In this document: piece by piece, positions 1 to 8,135 of the stretch
Layout of the letters: each line of letters starts with the position of its first letter
Numbering within the stretch: position 1 is the first letter of the stretch
DNA from: Bacillus pumilus
GTDB lineage: Bacteria; Bacillota; Bacilli; Bacillales; Bacillaceae
DNA: 64,000 nt
Reading direction: 5' to 3'
Assembly: GCF_900186955.1 (NCBI RefSeq)
Contig: NZ_LT906438.1
Coordinates: forward strand, 1,798,001 to 1,862,000
Notes under the pieces: generated by a model
What the model saw: only the letters and a program-made list of their open reading frames with translations
Databases searched by the model: none
What the model was told of the DNA's origin: nothing
Translations under genes and position numbers: made by a program

Positions 1-1225
1 GATTGGACAGGTCGATTGCTTCTGTTAGTGAAGAGACACGAACAATGGATAAGACTGGGGCGAAAATCTCGTCCTGCCAAATTTTCATTTGATTTGTCAC
101 ATGGTCAAAGATCGTTGGTCCAACGAAATACCCTTTTCCATTTGTTTCGTGATCTTTCCTGCCATCACGAATGAGACTTGCGCCTTCTTCAATCCCTGAC
201 TGGATGTATTGAAGCGTTCGTTCTTTATGTTCCTTTCGAATGACTGGACCAAGAAAGACCTCTTCATTTATTCCATTTCCAATGACGAGCTCGTTCGATT
301 CATCAACTAATTTTTGAATGAGCTCATCTGCCACTTCTTCTTCCACTGCGACAACGGCCGCAGCCATGCAGCGCTCTCCTGCTGATCCAAAGGCAGCACC
401 AATGATTTGTTTCGTTGCCGCGTCTAAATCTGCATCTTTGAGAACAATGGAGTGATTTTTTGCTCCTGCAAGTGCTTGGACACGTTTGCCATGCTCTGTG
501 CCTTTTTTATAGACGTATTCTGCGACTGGCTGAGAGCCGACAAATGAAATGGCTTTGACCTTTTGGTGTTCAAGCAGACCATTGACGACATCGTGAGCCC
601 CATTGACAATGTTGAGAACCCCTTTTGGAAGACCTGCTTCTTCGAATAGCTCGGCTAATCGCGCGGCAAGAATCGGCGTGCGCTCTGAAGGTTTTAAAAC
701 AAACGTATTTCCGCACGCAATGGCAAGCGGGAACATCCAGCAAGGGACCATCATCGGAAAGTTAAATGGTGTAATCCCCCCGATGACGCCTATTGGATAG
801 CGGTACATGCCGGATTCGAGTCCAGATGCGATATCTGGTAATTGTTTTCCCATCATTAAGGTTGGTGCACCAGCGGCAAATTCGACACATTCAATCCCGC
901 GCTGCACTTCTCCTTTTGCTTCTGTTATGCTTTTTCCGTTTTCAATCGTGACGAGTTCAGCCAGCTCATCCCATTTTTCAACGAGTAACTGCTGATATTT
1001 AAATAAAATGCGGGCACGGCGGGGAACGGGGGTTTTCGACCAAGTGGTAAATGCTTGTTGTGCTGCCTGTACCGCACGTTCGACATCTTTTTTTGTTGAA
1101 AGCGGCACTTCTGCGATGATCTCGCCAGTTGCTGGGTTATATACTGCCTCTGTTTGACTAGTTTCTGCCTCAATCCATTGTCCGCCAATATAATTTTTCA
1201 ACATTTGTACATCTGTTTTGGTCAT
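1..1225 (-). CDS. mmsA: Methylmalonate-semialdehyde dehydrogenase (CoA-acylating), 5' part
   Basis: About 408 codons are present; the C-terminus lies beyond base 1. The protein belongs to the CoA-dependent aldehyde dehydrogenases that convert methylmalonate or malonate semialdehyde to propionyl- or acetyl-CoA, in valine or inositol breakdown in the cytoplasm. The reverse translation begins [19 protein letters not shown] and contains [14 protein letters not shown], with the catalytic Cys in the Cys-Met-Ala context typical of MmsA/IolA, and a KPSERTP cofactor-pocket segment. ATG at 1225 is preceded by a GGAGAGAGGG ribosome site. No other iol or valine-pathway gene is adjacent in this window, so the pathway is uncertain. 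It follows the mel operon but a terminator separates them. Confidence 0.93.
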   Translation of the reverse strand, partial: MTKTDVQMLKNYIGGQWIEAETSQTEAVYNPATGEIIAEVPLSTKKDVERAVQAAQQAFTTWSKTPVPRRARILFKYQQLLVEKWDELAELVTIENGKSITEAKGEVQRGIECVEFAAGAPTLMMGKQLPDIASGLESGMYRYPIGVIGGITPFNFPMMVPCWMFPLAIACGNTFVLKPSERTPILAARLAELFEEAGLPKGVLNIVNGAHDVVNGLLEHQKVKAISFVGSQPVAEYVYKKGTEHGKRVQALAGAKNHSIVLKDADLDAATKQIIGAAFGSAGERCMAAAVVAVEEEVADELIQKLVDESNELVIGNGINEEVFLGPVIRKEHKERTLQYIQSGIEEGASLIRDGRKDHETNGKGYFVGPTIFDHVTNQMKIWQDEIFAPVLSIVRVSSLTEAIDLSN

Positions 1226-1522
1226 GTTCCCTCTCTCCTTTTTATGAAAAAATGTCATGCTTATAGGATGTGTTTGGTTGTCATTGTCTCATCTAATGGG
1301 CGCCCATCTGTATACACTCTTTGTCAAATATTATTGTCGTTTTGGTTTACGTTGTGATAAAAGCTTGCTCTAACGTGTGAAAGGTTGTCGCCCATTCATT
1401 TGTTTGTGAGAAATGATTCCGGAATGTGATTCATTCATGATGTATTTTTGATTAACTGTTGGTTAACTTTAGAAAAATCATAATATTAAAAACGCTTTCA
1501 GTCAATCCTCTTTTTGCAGCAT
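1226..1522 (-). promoter_or_regulatory. Upstream control region of mmsA
   Basis: No gene is seen here. On the minus strand it holds a TTGACA hexamer (1327-1322) just upstream of a perfect 12-bp palindrome, ATGGGCGCCCAT, at 1296-1307. A half-copy, CGCCCAT, lies at 1389-1395. Further upstream is an inverted repeat TTAAC-N5-GTTAA (1452-1466) and a 14-bp cre-like box (1487-1500; TGAAAGCGTTTTTA on the minus strand, one mismatch to the Bacillus CcpA consensus TGWAANCGNTNWCA). I could not place a convincing -10 box 17 bases from the TTGACA. The palindrome is a candidate operator; the regulator is unknown. Confidence 0.45.
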
Positions 1523-1551
1523 AAAAAAACCTGATGCGCGTAGCATCAGGT
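1523..1551 (-). terminator. Rho-independent terminator after melA
   Basis: An 8-bp stem, CCTGATGC/GCATCAGG with a 5-base loop, sits at 1530-1550. It is followed on the minus strand by a run of T (1529-1523). It ends the mel operon before mmsA. Confidence 0.9.
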
Positions 1552-1561
1552 AGAGGCTGGT

Positions 1562-2902
1562 TTATTTCTGTAAGTTGGTTGATGCGGCATATTGATTCGG
1601 TTCTGCAAAATGCGGAAGCATCTCACCATGTGCTTCAATGAGTTCATCGCATAATTTGATGATGTCATCAATCGATAGTTCAGCGCTTGTGTGTGGATCA
1701 AGTAATGCCGCTTGATAAATGTGCTCTTTTTTGCCGCTGATTGCTGCTTCGATTGTCATGAGCTGTGAGTTGATATTGGTCCGGTTCAGTCCAGCCAATT
1801 GTTCAGGGATCTCTCCGACATAGCATGGCATGATACCGCTCCGATCTGCAACACACGGCACTTCGACACACGCTTTTTCAGGCAGGTTGTGAATGAGGCC
1901 TCCTGTGTTCAACACATTCCCAGCAAATTTAAAGGGAACGTTCGTTTCGATCGCTTCAATGATACGAGAACCATATTCTTTTGAGCGAGTATGTGTGATC
2001 TGTGTATTGCCCACAAGGTCATGCTTCATGGTATTCCAGTTGTTGATTTGTTCCTCGCAGCGTCTCGGGTATTCATCAAGCGGAATGTTAAATTGACCGA
2101 TCAGTTCTGGATAGCGTGATTTAATGAAATAAGGATGATATTCGGCATTATGTTCTGAGGATTCTGTGACATAGTAGCCGAATTTATCCATCAGCTCAAA
2201 ACGTACCATATCATGATGCCGCGCTTGCTGCTTTTCTTTCGCTCTTCTTTTGATTTCTGGGTACAAGTCTTTTCCGTCCCGTTTCACTTCTAATAACCAT
2301 GCCATATGATTAATGCCGGCAATTTTTTCTTCAATGCCTTCATGATCCATTTCAAGTGATTCAAATAGATCCTTTGTACACACCTGCACACTATGACAAA
2401 GACCCACCGTTTGAACCTGTGTATAGCGCAGCATCGCACCTGTCAGTGTGGCCATTGGATTTGTGTAATTTAACAATAAAGCATTTGGGCAAACCTCTTC
2501 CATCTCCCTTGCAAAATCAAGCATCACAGGAATTGTTCGAAGGAAGCGGAAGATGCCGCCGATGCCAACCGTATCCGCAATCGTTTGTCTTAACCCATAG
2601 TTTTTCGGAATCTCAAAATCAATCACCGTGCTTGGCCGGTAGCCTCCAACCTGGATGGCATTGATCACATATTTCGCATCCTTTAAGGCTTCTTTTCGGT
2701 TGTGATAGGACTTAATGGCCACATGTGCACCGTAGTTCTCTTTTAAATGGCGGAGCATCGTTTCGGATTCTTTCAGCCGGTTGTGGTCGATATCATATAA
2801 AGCGAATTCAAAACCGGTTAGTGCAGGGACGAACAAACAATCTCCTAATATATTTTTAGCAAACACGGTACTCCCTGCACCGATAAATGTAATTTTAGAC
2901 AT
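1562..2902 (-). CDS. melA: Alpha-galactosidase, glycoside hydrolase family 4
   Basis: A 446-residue cytoplasmic GH4 enzyme that should hydrolyse raffinose-type alpha-galactosides or melibiose taken up by the adjacent ABC transporter. GH4 enzymes use NAD and a divalent metal. Visible features are the Rossmann glycine motif GAGST (residues 7-11), NYTNP (145-149), CHSVQ (169-173) with the metal-binding Cys, and GINHMAW (196-202) with the metal-binding His. ATG at 2902 is chosen over an ATG seven codons upstream because the ribosome site AAAGGAGAG lies inside that extension. It is the last gene of the operon, 31 bases after melC, and is followed by a terminator. Gene order matches the B. subtilis mel (msm/amyCD) operon. 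Confidence 0.93.
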   Translation of the reverse strand: MSKITFIGAGSTVFAKNILGDCLFVPALTGFEFALYDIDHNRLKESETMLRHLKENYGAHVAIKSYHNRKEALKDAKYVINAIQVGGYRPSTVIDFEIPKNYGLRQTIADTVGIGGIFRFLRTIPVMLDFAREMEEVCPNALLLNYTNPMATLTGAMLRYTQVQTVGLCHSVQVCTKDLFESLEMDHEGIEEKIAGINHMAWLLEVKRDGKDLYPEIKRRAKEKQQARHHDMVRFELMDKFGYYVTESSEHNAEYHPYFIKSRYPELIGQFNIPLDEYPRRCEEQINNWNTMKHDLVGNTQITHTRSKEYGSRIIEAIETNVPFKFAGNVLNTGGLIHNLPEKACVEVPCVADRSGIMPCYVGEIPEQLAGLNRTNINSQLMTIEAAISGKKEHIYQAALLDPHTSAELSIDDIIKLCDELIEAHGEMLPHFAEPNQYAASTNLQK

Positions 2903-2933
2903 AGACGACTCTCCTTTTCGCATCCATATTGAA

Positions 2934-3768
2934 CTATCCTTTGACAGAGCCTTGTGAAAGCCCTGCGATAAAATATTTTTGCAACAGTAAAAACATCGTC
3001 ACCATCGGCAGCATTGCAATGAGCGCAGCAGCACCAACGAGCTGAAGCTGATGTTGATTTTGACCAAAAAAATGGGATAAGGCGACTGTGAGTGTGTGCA
3101 TCTCTTTATCTTGCAAAAAGAAGATGGCAAATTGATAGTCGTTCCAAATATACACACAGGCAATGATTAAAACAGAAGCGGTAATGGGTTTCAGAAGCGG
3201 AAAAACGACGGTGAAAAAAACTCTAAGTGTCCCAGCTCCATCAATACGGGCTGCTTCTTCAAGCTCCTTTGGAATGGTTGACCGGATAAAGCCTGCGTAT
3301 AAGAAAATCGTTAGCGGCAAAAAAAGCAGCGACATTATTTAAAATAGCGATTTGATAGGTGTTCATCATCCCAATTTGAACGACCAATTTATAGAGCGGG
3401 ACAAGGGCTGTGAGTGGTGGAATGACCATAATGGCGATGAATAAAACATAAACTGCTTTATTTAGCTTTGTGCTTCTTCTTGCGAGCGGATAGGCTGCAA
3501 GAGAGCCAAGAAAGATGAGGCATACAGCAGAGCTGAACGTAATGATCACGGTATTCAAAAAGGATTGGCCAAGCTGAGCCTCTGTCCATGCCGTGCGAAA
3601 GTTTTCAAGATGAAGCGCTTTTGGAAACAGCCATTTTGAACTGAAATCTCCTATCCCCTTTAATGATGTCGTTACCAAGATATAAAATGGAATGAGATGA
3701 AGCAATGTCACCAAAAGGGCGAGGAAGGTGTACCATCTCTTCTTACGTTTAAAGGCATTTTCCATCAC
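2934..3768 (-). pseudogene. melC: Sugar ABC transporter permease MelC, interrupted by a one-base frameshift
   Basis: Two overlapping reading frames (3259-3768 and 2934-3335) are the N- and C-terminal parts of one MalG-type permease. The upstream part reads up to NNVAAF and then runs out of frame. The downstream part resumes as LPLTIFLYAGF and carries the EAA loop (EEAARIDGA) that docks on the ATPase. The break maps to a run of seven A at 3319-3325 on the plus strand. Six would restore one frame of about 277 residues, the family length. The start ATG overlaps the melD stop by 4 bases and has a GGAG site. If the extra base is real, transport is probably lost; if it is a sequencing error the gene is intact. 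No ATP-binding subunit is in the operon, as in B. subtilis, where a shared MsmX-type ATPase serves such systems. Confidence 0.85.
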
Positions 3769-4706
3769 ACCTCGGTCTCCTTTCGTTTGAAATACATCAG
3801 CGCTGCGATACTAATGACAAGGATGATGACCGCCATGAAGACCCCTTGAGTTGCTGCATAGCCTGCATCCTGACGTTTGAAATACAGATCATACATAAAG
3901 GTCGACATCGATTGTGAGGAATCTCCCGGTCCGCCGCCAGTGAGCGCCACAATGACATCAAAGAGCTTGAGCCCGCCAATGACATTTAGCACAACATTAA
4001 TGGTGATAGACGGTATAAGGAGAGGCAATGTAATTCGCCTAAATTGCTGGAGGCTGGATGCACCGTCTAATTGTGCCGCTTCATAATAATCCTTAGGAAT
4101 ACTTTGCAGTCCTGCTAAATAAATGATCATCGCAATCCCAACGAATTGATAGGTGTTGACGAGCACAATGATCCAAGTGTTTAATTGCGGATTGCCAAGC
4201 GCATTCAATTGATCAAATCCAAAAAGCGTCACCACATCGTTTAAGGCACCGCCTTGGTAAGCAAACACGAAATACCAAATATAGCCCATCGCAATCGGAC
4301 TAATCATGACAGGTAAATAGATGACTGTTCTTGTGATCGCTCTCATCTTTAAGCTTTGATTTAATAAAAGAGCATATCCAAGTCCGATGATATTTTGTAA
4401 GATGGTGCTACCGATTCCGTATAGAAGTGTATTTTTAACAACAAGCCATGTCGTTGGGTCCTGAACCAGACGCTTATATTGATCAAGCCCAATCCATTCA
4501 TAAGTTTGTGAGAATCCATTCCAATTCGTAAAAGATAGCTGAATGCCGTTCAAAAAAGGATAAATGATAAAGGTACTGACAATGAGAACAGCTGGCAAGT
4601 ACATCCACCAAAGGGATGAATTCTGGCTTTTTTTCATTTTCTGCTTTGGTAAAGAGGTGAATGCGGCTGGCTGCTGTGCTTTTGTGATGTCATTCATTGG
4701 ATTCAC
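3765..4706 (-). CDS. melD: Sugar ABC transporter permease MelD
   Basis: A 313-residue MalF-type inner-membrane permease. It has a charged cytoplasmic N-terminus, then about six hydrophobic helices starting at [19 protein letters not shown], and the EAA loop [19 protein letters not shown] near residue 215, which contacts the ATPase. It should pair with MelC to form the channel for alpha-galactosides delivered by MelE. It lies 21 bases after melE and overlaps melC by 4 bases, so the three are translationally coupled. Confidence 0.92.
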   Translation of the reverse strand: MNPMNDITKAQQPAAFTSLPKQKMKKSQNSSLWWMYLPAVLIVSTFIIYPFLNGIQLSFTNWNGFSQTYEWIGLDQYKRLVQDPTTWLVVKNTLLYGIGSTILQNIIGLGYALLLNQSLKMRAITRTVIYLPVMISPIAMGYIWYFVFAYQGGALNDVVTLFGFDQLNALGNPQLNTWIIVLVNTYQFVGIAMIIYLAGLQSIPKDYYEAAQLDGASSLQQFRRITLPLLIPSITINVVLNVIGGLKLFDVIVALTGGGPGDSSQSMSTFMYDLYFKRQDAGYAATQGVFMAVIILVISIAALMYFKRKETEV

Positions 4707-4727
4707 TCCTGTTTCAGCATGAGCCTG

Positions 4728-5984
4728 CTATTGTTTTTTCAGACGCTTATATTCCTCTTCCATCTTCTTCGATAACTGTTCTGGTGTGATGGAGCCTGCT
4801 AATAATTCTTGACCCGTCGTTGCCATGACAGCCCACATGCCGCTTGGTAAGTATTTTCGATCGAAGTAAGGTTCAATCTTAACCTTTTCGTATTGATCGT
4901 AAAACGTAGAGTAATCGTTTTTCGCTTTTACTTGCTTTAAGGCTGCTTCAGAGGAGGTGCCTTCTGCGATCTTTTTCGCATTTTCAGGCTTTGTGAGAAA
5001 ATCGATGAATTGTTTTGCTTCTTTTAAATGTTTGGAGTCTTTCCAGGCAGCGACCGTAAACCGTTCTCCTCCAATCCAGCTTTGCTTATCTCCTTCATGA
5101 ATAGATGGAACTGGCATCGTGCCGACTTTGATCGATGGATTGAGTTTAGACGCTTCAGGTCCTAAAGAACCTCCGACAAAGGTGAAGGCTATCTTGTTTT
5201 GTGCCATTAGTTCAGGTGCTTGAGTGAGTTTTGCTGTGAGGACATCTTTGTTTAAAAGGTCTTGATCCTTCAGTTCCTTCATGAACTGTGCAAGCGGTGT
5301 ATAGAGAGACCAATCAAATGATCCGTTTTCAAGGTCTTTTCCGTATCGATGGTTTGGACTGGTGATCAATAAAGGTGTGGCGAGTTCATCAAAGACTTGG
5401 GCGATATTTGAGTTGTCTCCTCCTGGTATCCAGAGCGGCACAACCTCTCCTTTGCTCTTTTCCTTCACTGTCAGCAAAGCGGATTTTAGCTCATCAAGTG
5501 TTCTAGGGATTTCAATGTCATAGTCCTTTAATAGATTGGCATTAAAGCTAAGCCCGTCTTTTGCTTGATTCAGCGGATACGCGTATACTTTTCCATCTTG
5601 GTCCTTTAAAATTTGATCGAGTGAAGGATCAAGCTGTTTCACCCAATCCATTTCTTTTAGATCAGCGACATACTCGCTGTAGCGCAGTTTGGCCCAGCCG
5701 TGTGTGTCAAACAGATCCGGCATATCATTTGCTCCCATTTTGACACGGATCGTATCTTCATAGCTGTTGCCTGGGAAGTTGGCATCGATTCGAAGATGTG
5801 GATGCTCTTTTTCAAACTCACGAATCACTTCTTCAAACGCTTTTCTTTCCCCGCTGTTGCTCATCGTCGAAAAGAGAGTTAGGGTGACCTTTCCGTTTGC
5901 TTCGGACGTTCCGCTATTGCTACAAGCAGACAAAAGAATGGTCAAGATAAAGGCCGCAGTGAGTAGCATGATTTTTTTATTCAT
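4728..5984 (-). CDS. melE: Extracellular sugar-binding lipoprotein MelE
   Basis: A 418-residue family 1 solute-binding protein. The N-terminus is a lipoprotein signal, MNKKIMLLTAAFILTILLSAC, with the lipobox LSAC and Cys at residue 21, so the mature protein is tethered to the outer face of the membrane. The rest has the periplasmic-binding layout, including WIGGERFTVAAWKDSKHLKEA, typical of oligosaccharide binders. The ribosome site AAAAGGAGG precedes ATG at 5984. It has its own likely promoter at 6062-6088, separate from melR. Substrate (raffinose, melibiose, stachyose) is inferred from the operon, not seen in the protein. Confidence 0.92.
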   Translation of the reverse strand: MNKKIMLLTAAFILTILLSACSNSGTSEANGKVTLTLFSTMSNSGERKAFEEVIREFEKEHPHLRIDANFPGNSYEDTIRVKMGANDMPDLFDTHGWAKLRYSEYVADLKEMDWVKQLDPSLDQILKDQDGKVYAYPLNQAKDGLSFNANLLKDYDIEIPRTLDELKSALLTVKEKSKGEVVPLWIPGGDNSNIAQVFDELATPLLITSPNHRYGKDLENGSFDWSLYTPLAQFMKELKDQDLLNKDVLTAKLTQAPELMAQNKIAFTFVGGSLGPEASKLNPSIKVGTMPVPSIHEGDKQSWIGGERFTVAAWKDSKHLKEAKQFIDFLTKPENAKKIAEGTSSEAALKQVKAKNDYSTFYDQYEKVKIEPYFDRKYLPSGMWAVMATTGQELLAGSITPEQLSKKMEEEYKRLKKQ

Positions 5985-6061
5985 GGTTTCCTCCTTTTAA
6001 TCACTGAAAATTCAGACGATAATCGGTAGAATTCATGCAGTTGCGGAAACAAAAGAAGTCC

Positions 6062-6088
6062 ATTATACTGGAATTCTATTCTTTTCAA
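6062..6088 (-). promoter_or_regulatory. Candidate SigA promoter of melEDCA
   Basis: On the minus strand TTGAAA (6088-6083) and a perfect TATAAT (6067-6062) are separated by 15 bases, shorter than the usual 17. It would start a roughly 70-base leader ahead of melE. GAATTC-containing sequences occur in the spacer and again in the leader and could be operator halves for MelR. Confidence 0.55.
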
Positions 6089-6123
6089 AGAGATAAGAGA
6101 GCATACCGGTAGGCTGCCTTGTT

Positions 6124-6151
6124 CTTCGCATGATCTGGCCATCATGCGAAG
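6124..6151. other. Perfect 11-bp hairpin between melR and melE
   Basis: CTTCGCATGAT and its exact complement ATCATGCGAAG flank a 6-base loop, CTGGCC. Neither side is followed by a T run, so it is not a standard terminator. It lies after the melR stop and upstream of the melE promoter. It could protect or help end the melR transcript, or act as a DNA-level operator. Confidence 0.6.
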
Positions 6152-6203
6152 CAGCTTGCTTTCTGCTTTTTTGTCTCTTTTTTTGTTTGCTGAAATCGTG
6201 GGT

Positions 6204-7250
6204 TCACCCCCTTTCATGGATGAGGCATGTGCTGCCTCTTTCGATGAGTTTTGTTGGCACGACGACTTTTAGAGGAAGCTTTCTGCCGTTTATTCTCTCA
6301 AGCAAAAGCTTCAAACTGACTTCCCCCATTTCTTCTGTATATACTTTGACGGTTGTAAGCGGCGGGCTTGAAAATGAAGCCGCTTCAATGTCATTAAACC
6401 CAACGATGGATACATTTGAAGGTACGCGTAGACCGGCTTCGTTGAGCGCGCGCATTGCACCGATCGCCATTGAATCACTTCCGATAAAAAAGGCTTGTGG
6501 CAGGTTTCCTTTTTTAATGGCCTGCTGCATGAGCGTATAGCCTTCTTGCATGGAGTATTCCCCGATATGGATGTCATCCAGATGAAGACCACCTGCTTCT
6601 TGCATTCTTTTCATAAACGTCGTTTGTCTTTCGTCCTCAATCACAGCATTCCCTTCGAAATAATGCTCTCGCTCCTTTCCGCCAAGATAGCCTAGATGTG
6701 TATAGCCAAGCGATTGCAGATGGCGAATCGCTCGATCTGCCGCTCTGACAAAATCGACATGTACACAATCATATAAATCCTCATCTGCATAATGATTGAT
6801 AAAAACAATGTGTTCCATTCGATTTGTCATTTTTTCCACCGTATCAGGGCTAATTCGTCCAATGACGATCAAACCGTCAATATCCTTTAGCATCGCCCCT
6901 TTATCCATGCTTCTCAGGCGAAAGGTATGGAGGGTGGAGAGCCCTTGTTTGGCATATTCTTTTTCAATTCCTTTTCGAATCGATGAAAAAAAGGGGTCAT
7001 TTAATTCTTCGTCAATGGATTGAGCGACAACGATACCGATGACTGGGGATTCAGATGGGCTTTTTTCCTCTGCTTGATCGGCTTTTCTTGCTCTCACTGG
7101 GGTATAGTTTAACTTCTTTGCAATGTCGAGGATGTTTTGTCTTGTTGCGTGCGAAACGGCAAGGGTTTGATCGCCATTTAACACACGGGATACAGTAGAA
7201 ACGGACACTTTTGCATCATGAGCAATATCTTTGAGTGTGGTCATAGGCAA
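6204..7250 (-). CDS. melR: LacI-family repressor of the mel operon
   Basis: A 348-residue LacI/GalR regulator. The N-terminal helix-turn-helix reads TLKDIAHDAKVSVSTVSRVLNG (about residues 4-25), with the hinge helix region behind it. A periplasmic-binding-like effector domain follows (VIGIVVAQSIDEELNDPFF onward), ending with the family signature VSIVGFNDIEAASFSSPPLTT. It is transcribed in the same direction as melEDCA and is the first gene of the cluster. It probably represses its own and the melE promoter until an alpha-galactoside binds. The start is ATG in MPMTTLKD; the second Met is an alternative. Confidence 0.9.
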   Translation of the reverse strand: MPMTTLKDIAHDAKVSVSTVSRVLNGDQTLAVSHATRQNILDIAKKLNYTPVRARKADQAEEKSPSESPVIGIVVAQSIDEELNDPFFSSIRKGIEKEYAKQGLSTLHTFRLRSMDKGAMLKDIDGLIVIGRISPDTVEKMTNRMEHIVFINHYADEDLYDCVHVDFVRAADRAIRHLQSLGYTHLGYLGGKEREHYFEGNAVIEDERQTTFMKRMQEAGGLHLDDIHIGEYSMQEGYTLMQQAIKKGNLPQAFFIGSDSMAIGAMRALNEAGLRVPSNVSIVGFNDIEAASFSSPPLTTVKVYTEEMGEVSLKLLLERINGRKLPLKVVVPTKLIERGSTCLIHERG

Positions 7251-7267
7251 ACTCCTCTTGGTTTTTG

Positions 7268-7321
7268 ACTAAATATTTACTAAAGATATTTGAAGGATAA
7301 CATGTTGATAAAGCGCTTTCA
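7268..7321 (-). promoter_or_regulatory. melR upstream operator-like and cre-like sites
   Basis: ACTAAATATTTACT at 7268-7281 is a near-perfect palindrome (one mismatched pair) 18 bases upstream of melR. At 7308-7321 the minus strand reads TGAAAGCGCTTTAT, which matches 12 of 14 positions of the CcpA cre consensus. Position fits catabolite repression of melR; both calls are by pattern only. Confidence 0.45.
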
Positions 7322-7395
7322 AGTGTGAATTTGTGATTTTTTATTTTGTTTTTGAGTATGTTTTGTTTAGATGTGAGATTTTAGTAAAGTTGCGT

Positions 7396-7424
7396 AAAAA
7401 AGAGGATGGGTTTCATCCTCTTTT
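7396..7424 (-). terminator. Terminator after the epimerase gene
   Basis: A GC-containing stem, AAGAGGATG pairing with CATCCTCTT across a short loop, is followed by T residues on the minus strand. It lies directly after the epimerase stop at 7426. Confidence 0.85.
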
Positions 7425-7425
7425 A

Positions 7426-8118
7426 CTAACATGATTCAATTGAGGCTGTTTCTTTTGAAAACAATTGCTTCATTGTCTCCCAAGCTGTATCAAGTTGATG
7501 GTGAAGTCCAAATAAACCTGAGTTGCCGATAATATAGATCTCGTTTCCAGCCTCAGCAAGCAGCCGGAACGTGCTCTCATTACAGGAGCCGTCTACTTCA
7601 ATTGAAAACGAGTAGCCTCCCTTCTCTTTTACATCTTTCACCTGTTTCATTTTCTGAAGCATTTCTTTAATAAAAGGCTGACCTGCAAAGCCTGGATCAA
7701 TCGTCATGATCGTCACCCGGTCTATTAAATGTAGATAGGAATCTAACGCTGCAATTGGTGTGGCGGGGTTTAAGACAAAGCCGACCTCGCAGTTTCTTTG
7801 ATGGATATGCCGAATAATTCTAAAAACGTCTCTTTGCACGACCTCTGGGTGTAAGCAGATCATGCTTGCGCCTGCATCAATGCAGGCATCGATTAAAAAT
7901 TCTTGGGGGTATTCTGCCATAAGATGCACATCAATTGGTCTATCTGTCAGTTTTCGGAGCTGTTCTATGAAAAAGGGTGATAAGGTGATATTTTTCACGT
8001 AATGACCATCCATGACGTCGACATGATATCGATCTGCTCTTGTGTTGAGAATATGAATATGTTCGCGGAAATGCGTTAAATCCATGCACATCAGTGAAGG
8101 TGAAAAAATGGCTGTCAT
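7426..8118 (-). CDS. Ribulose-phosphate / allulose-6-phosphate 3-epimerase family protein
   Basis: A 230-residue TIM-barrel epimerase. Family motifs are FSPSLMCMDL at the N-terminus, HVDVMDGHYV (about residues 32-41; metal-binding His and catalytic Asp), VHLMAEYP (64-71), MTIDPGFAGQPF (catalytic Asp) and IEVDGSCNEST. The last gene of a four-gene PTS operon, it starts 18 bases after the EIIC gene with an AAAGGAGG site. The HLMAEYP segment and PTS context resemble AlsE-type allulose-6-phosphate epimerases rather than housekeeping Rpe. If so, the product would be fructose 6-phosphate. Ribulose 5-phosphate cannot be excluded. Confidence 0.85.
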   Translation of the reverse strand: MTAIFSPSLMCMDLTHFREHIHILNTRADRYHVDVMDGHYVKNITLSPFFIEQLRKLTDRPIDVHLMAEYPQEFLIDACIDAGASMICLHPEVVQRDVFRIIRHIHQRNCEVGFVLNPATPIAALDSYLHLIDRVTIMTIDPGFAGQPFIKEMLQKMKQVKDVKEKGGYSFSIEVDGSCNESTFRLLAEAGNEIYIIGNSGLFGLHHQLDTAWETMKQLFSKETASIESC

Positions 8119-8135
8119 TCCCAGATTCCTCCTTT

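Noticed and set aside
1322..1327. TTGACA upstream of mmsA as a full SigA promoter
   Set aside because: At 17 bases the -10 position falls on GGCGCC; no acceptable -10 at 16-18 spacing, so it is mentioned only as a possible element.
5981..6217. A 78-codon frame between melR and melE
   Set aside because: It covers the melE leader, promoter and hairpin, has no recognisable product and overlaps the regulatory elements.
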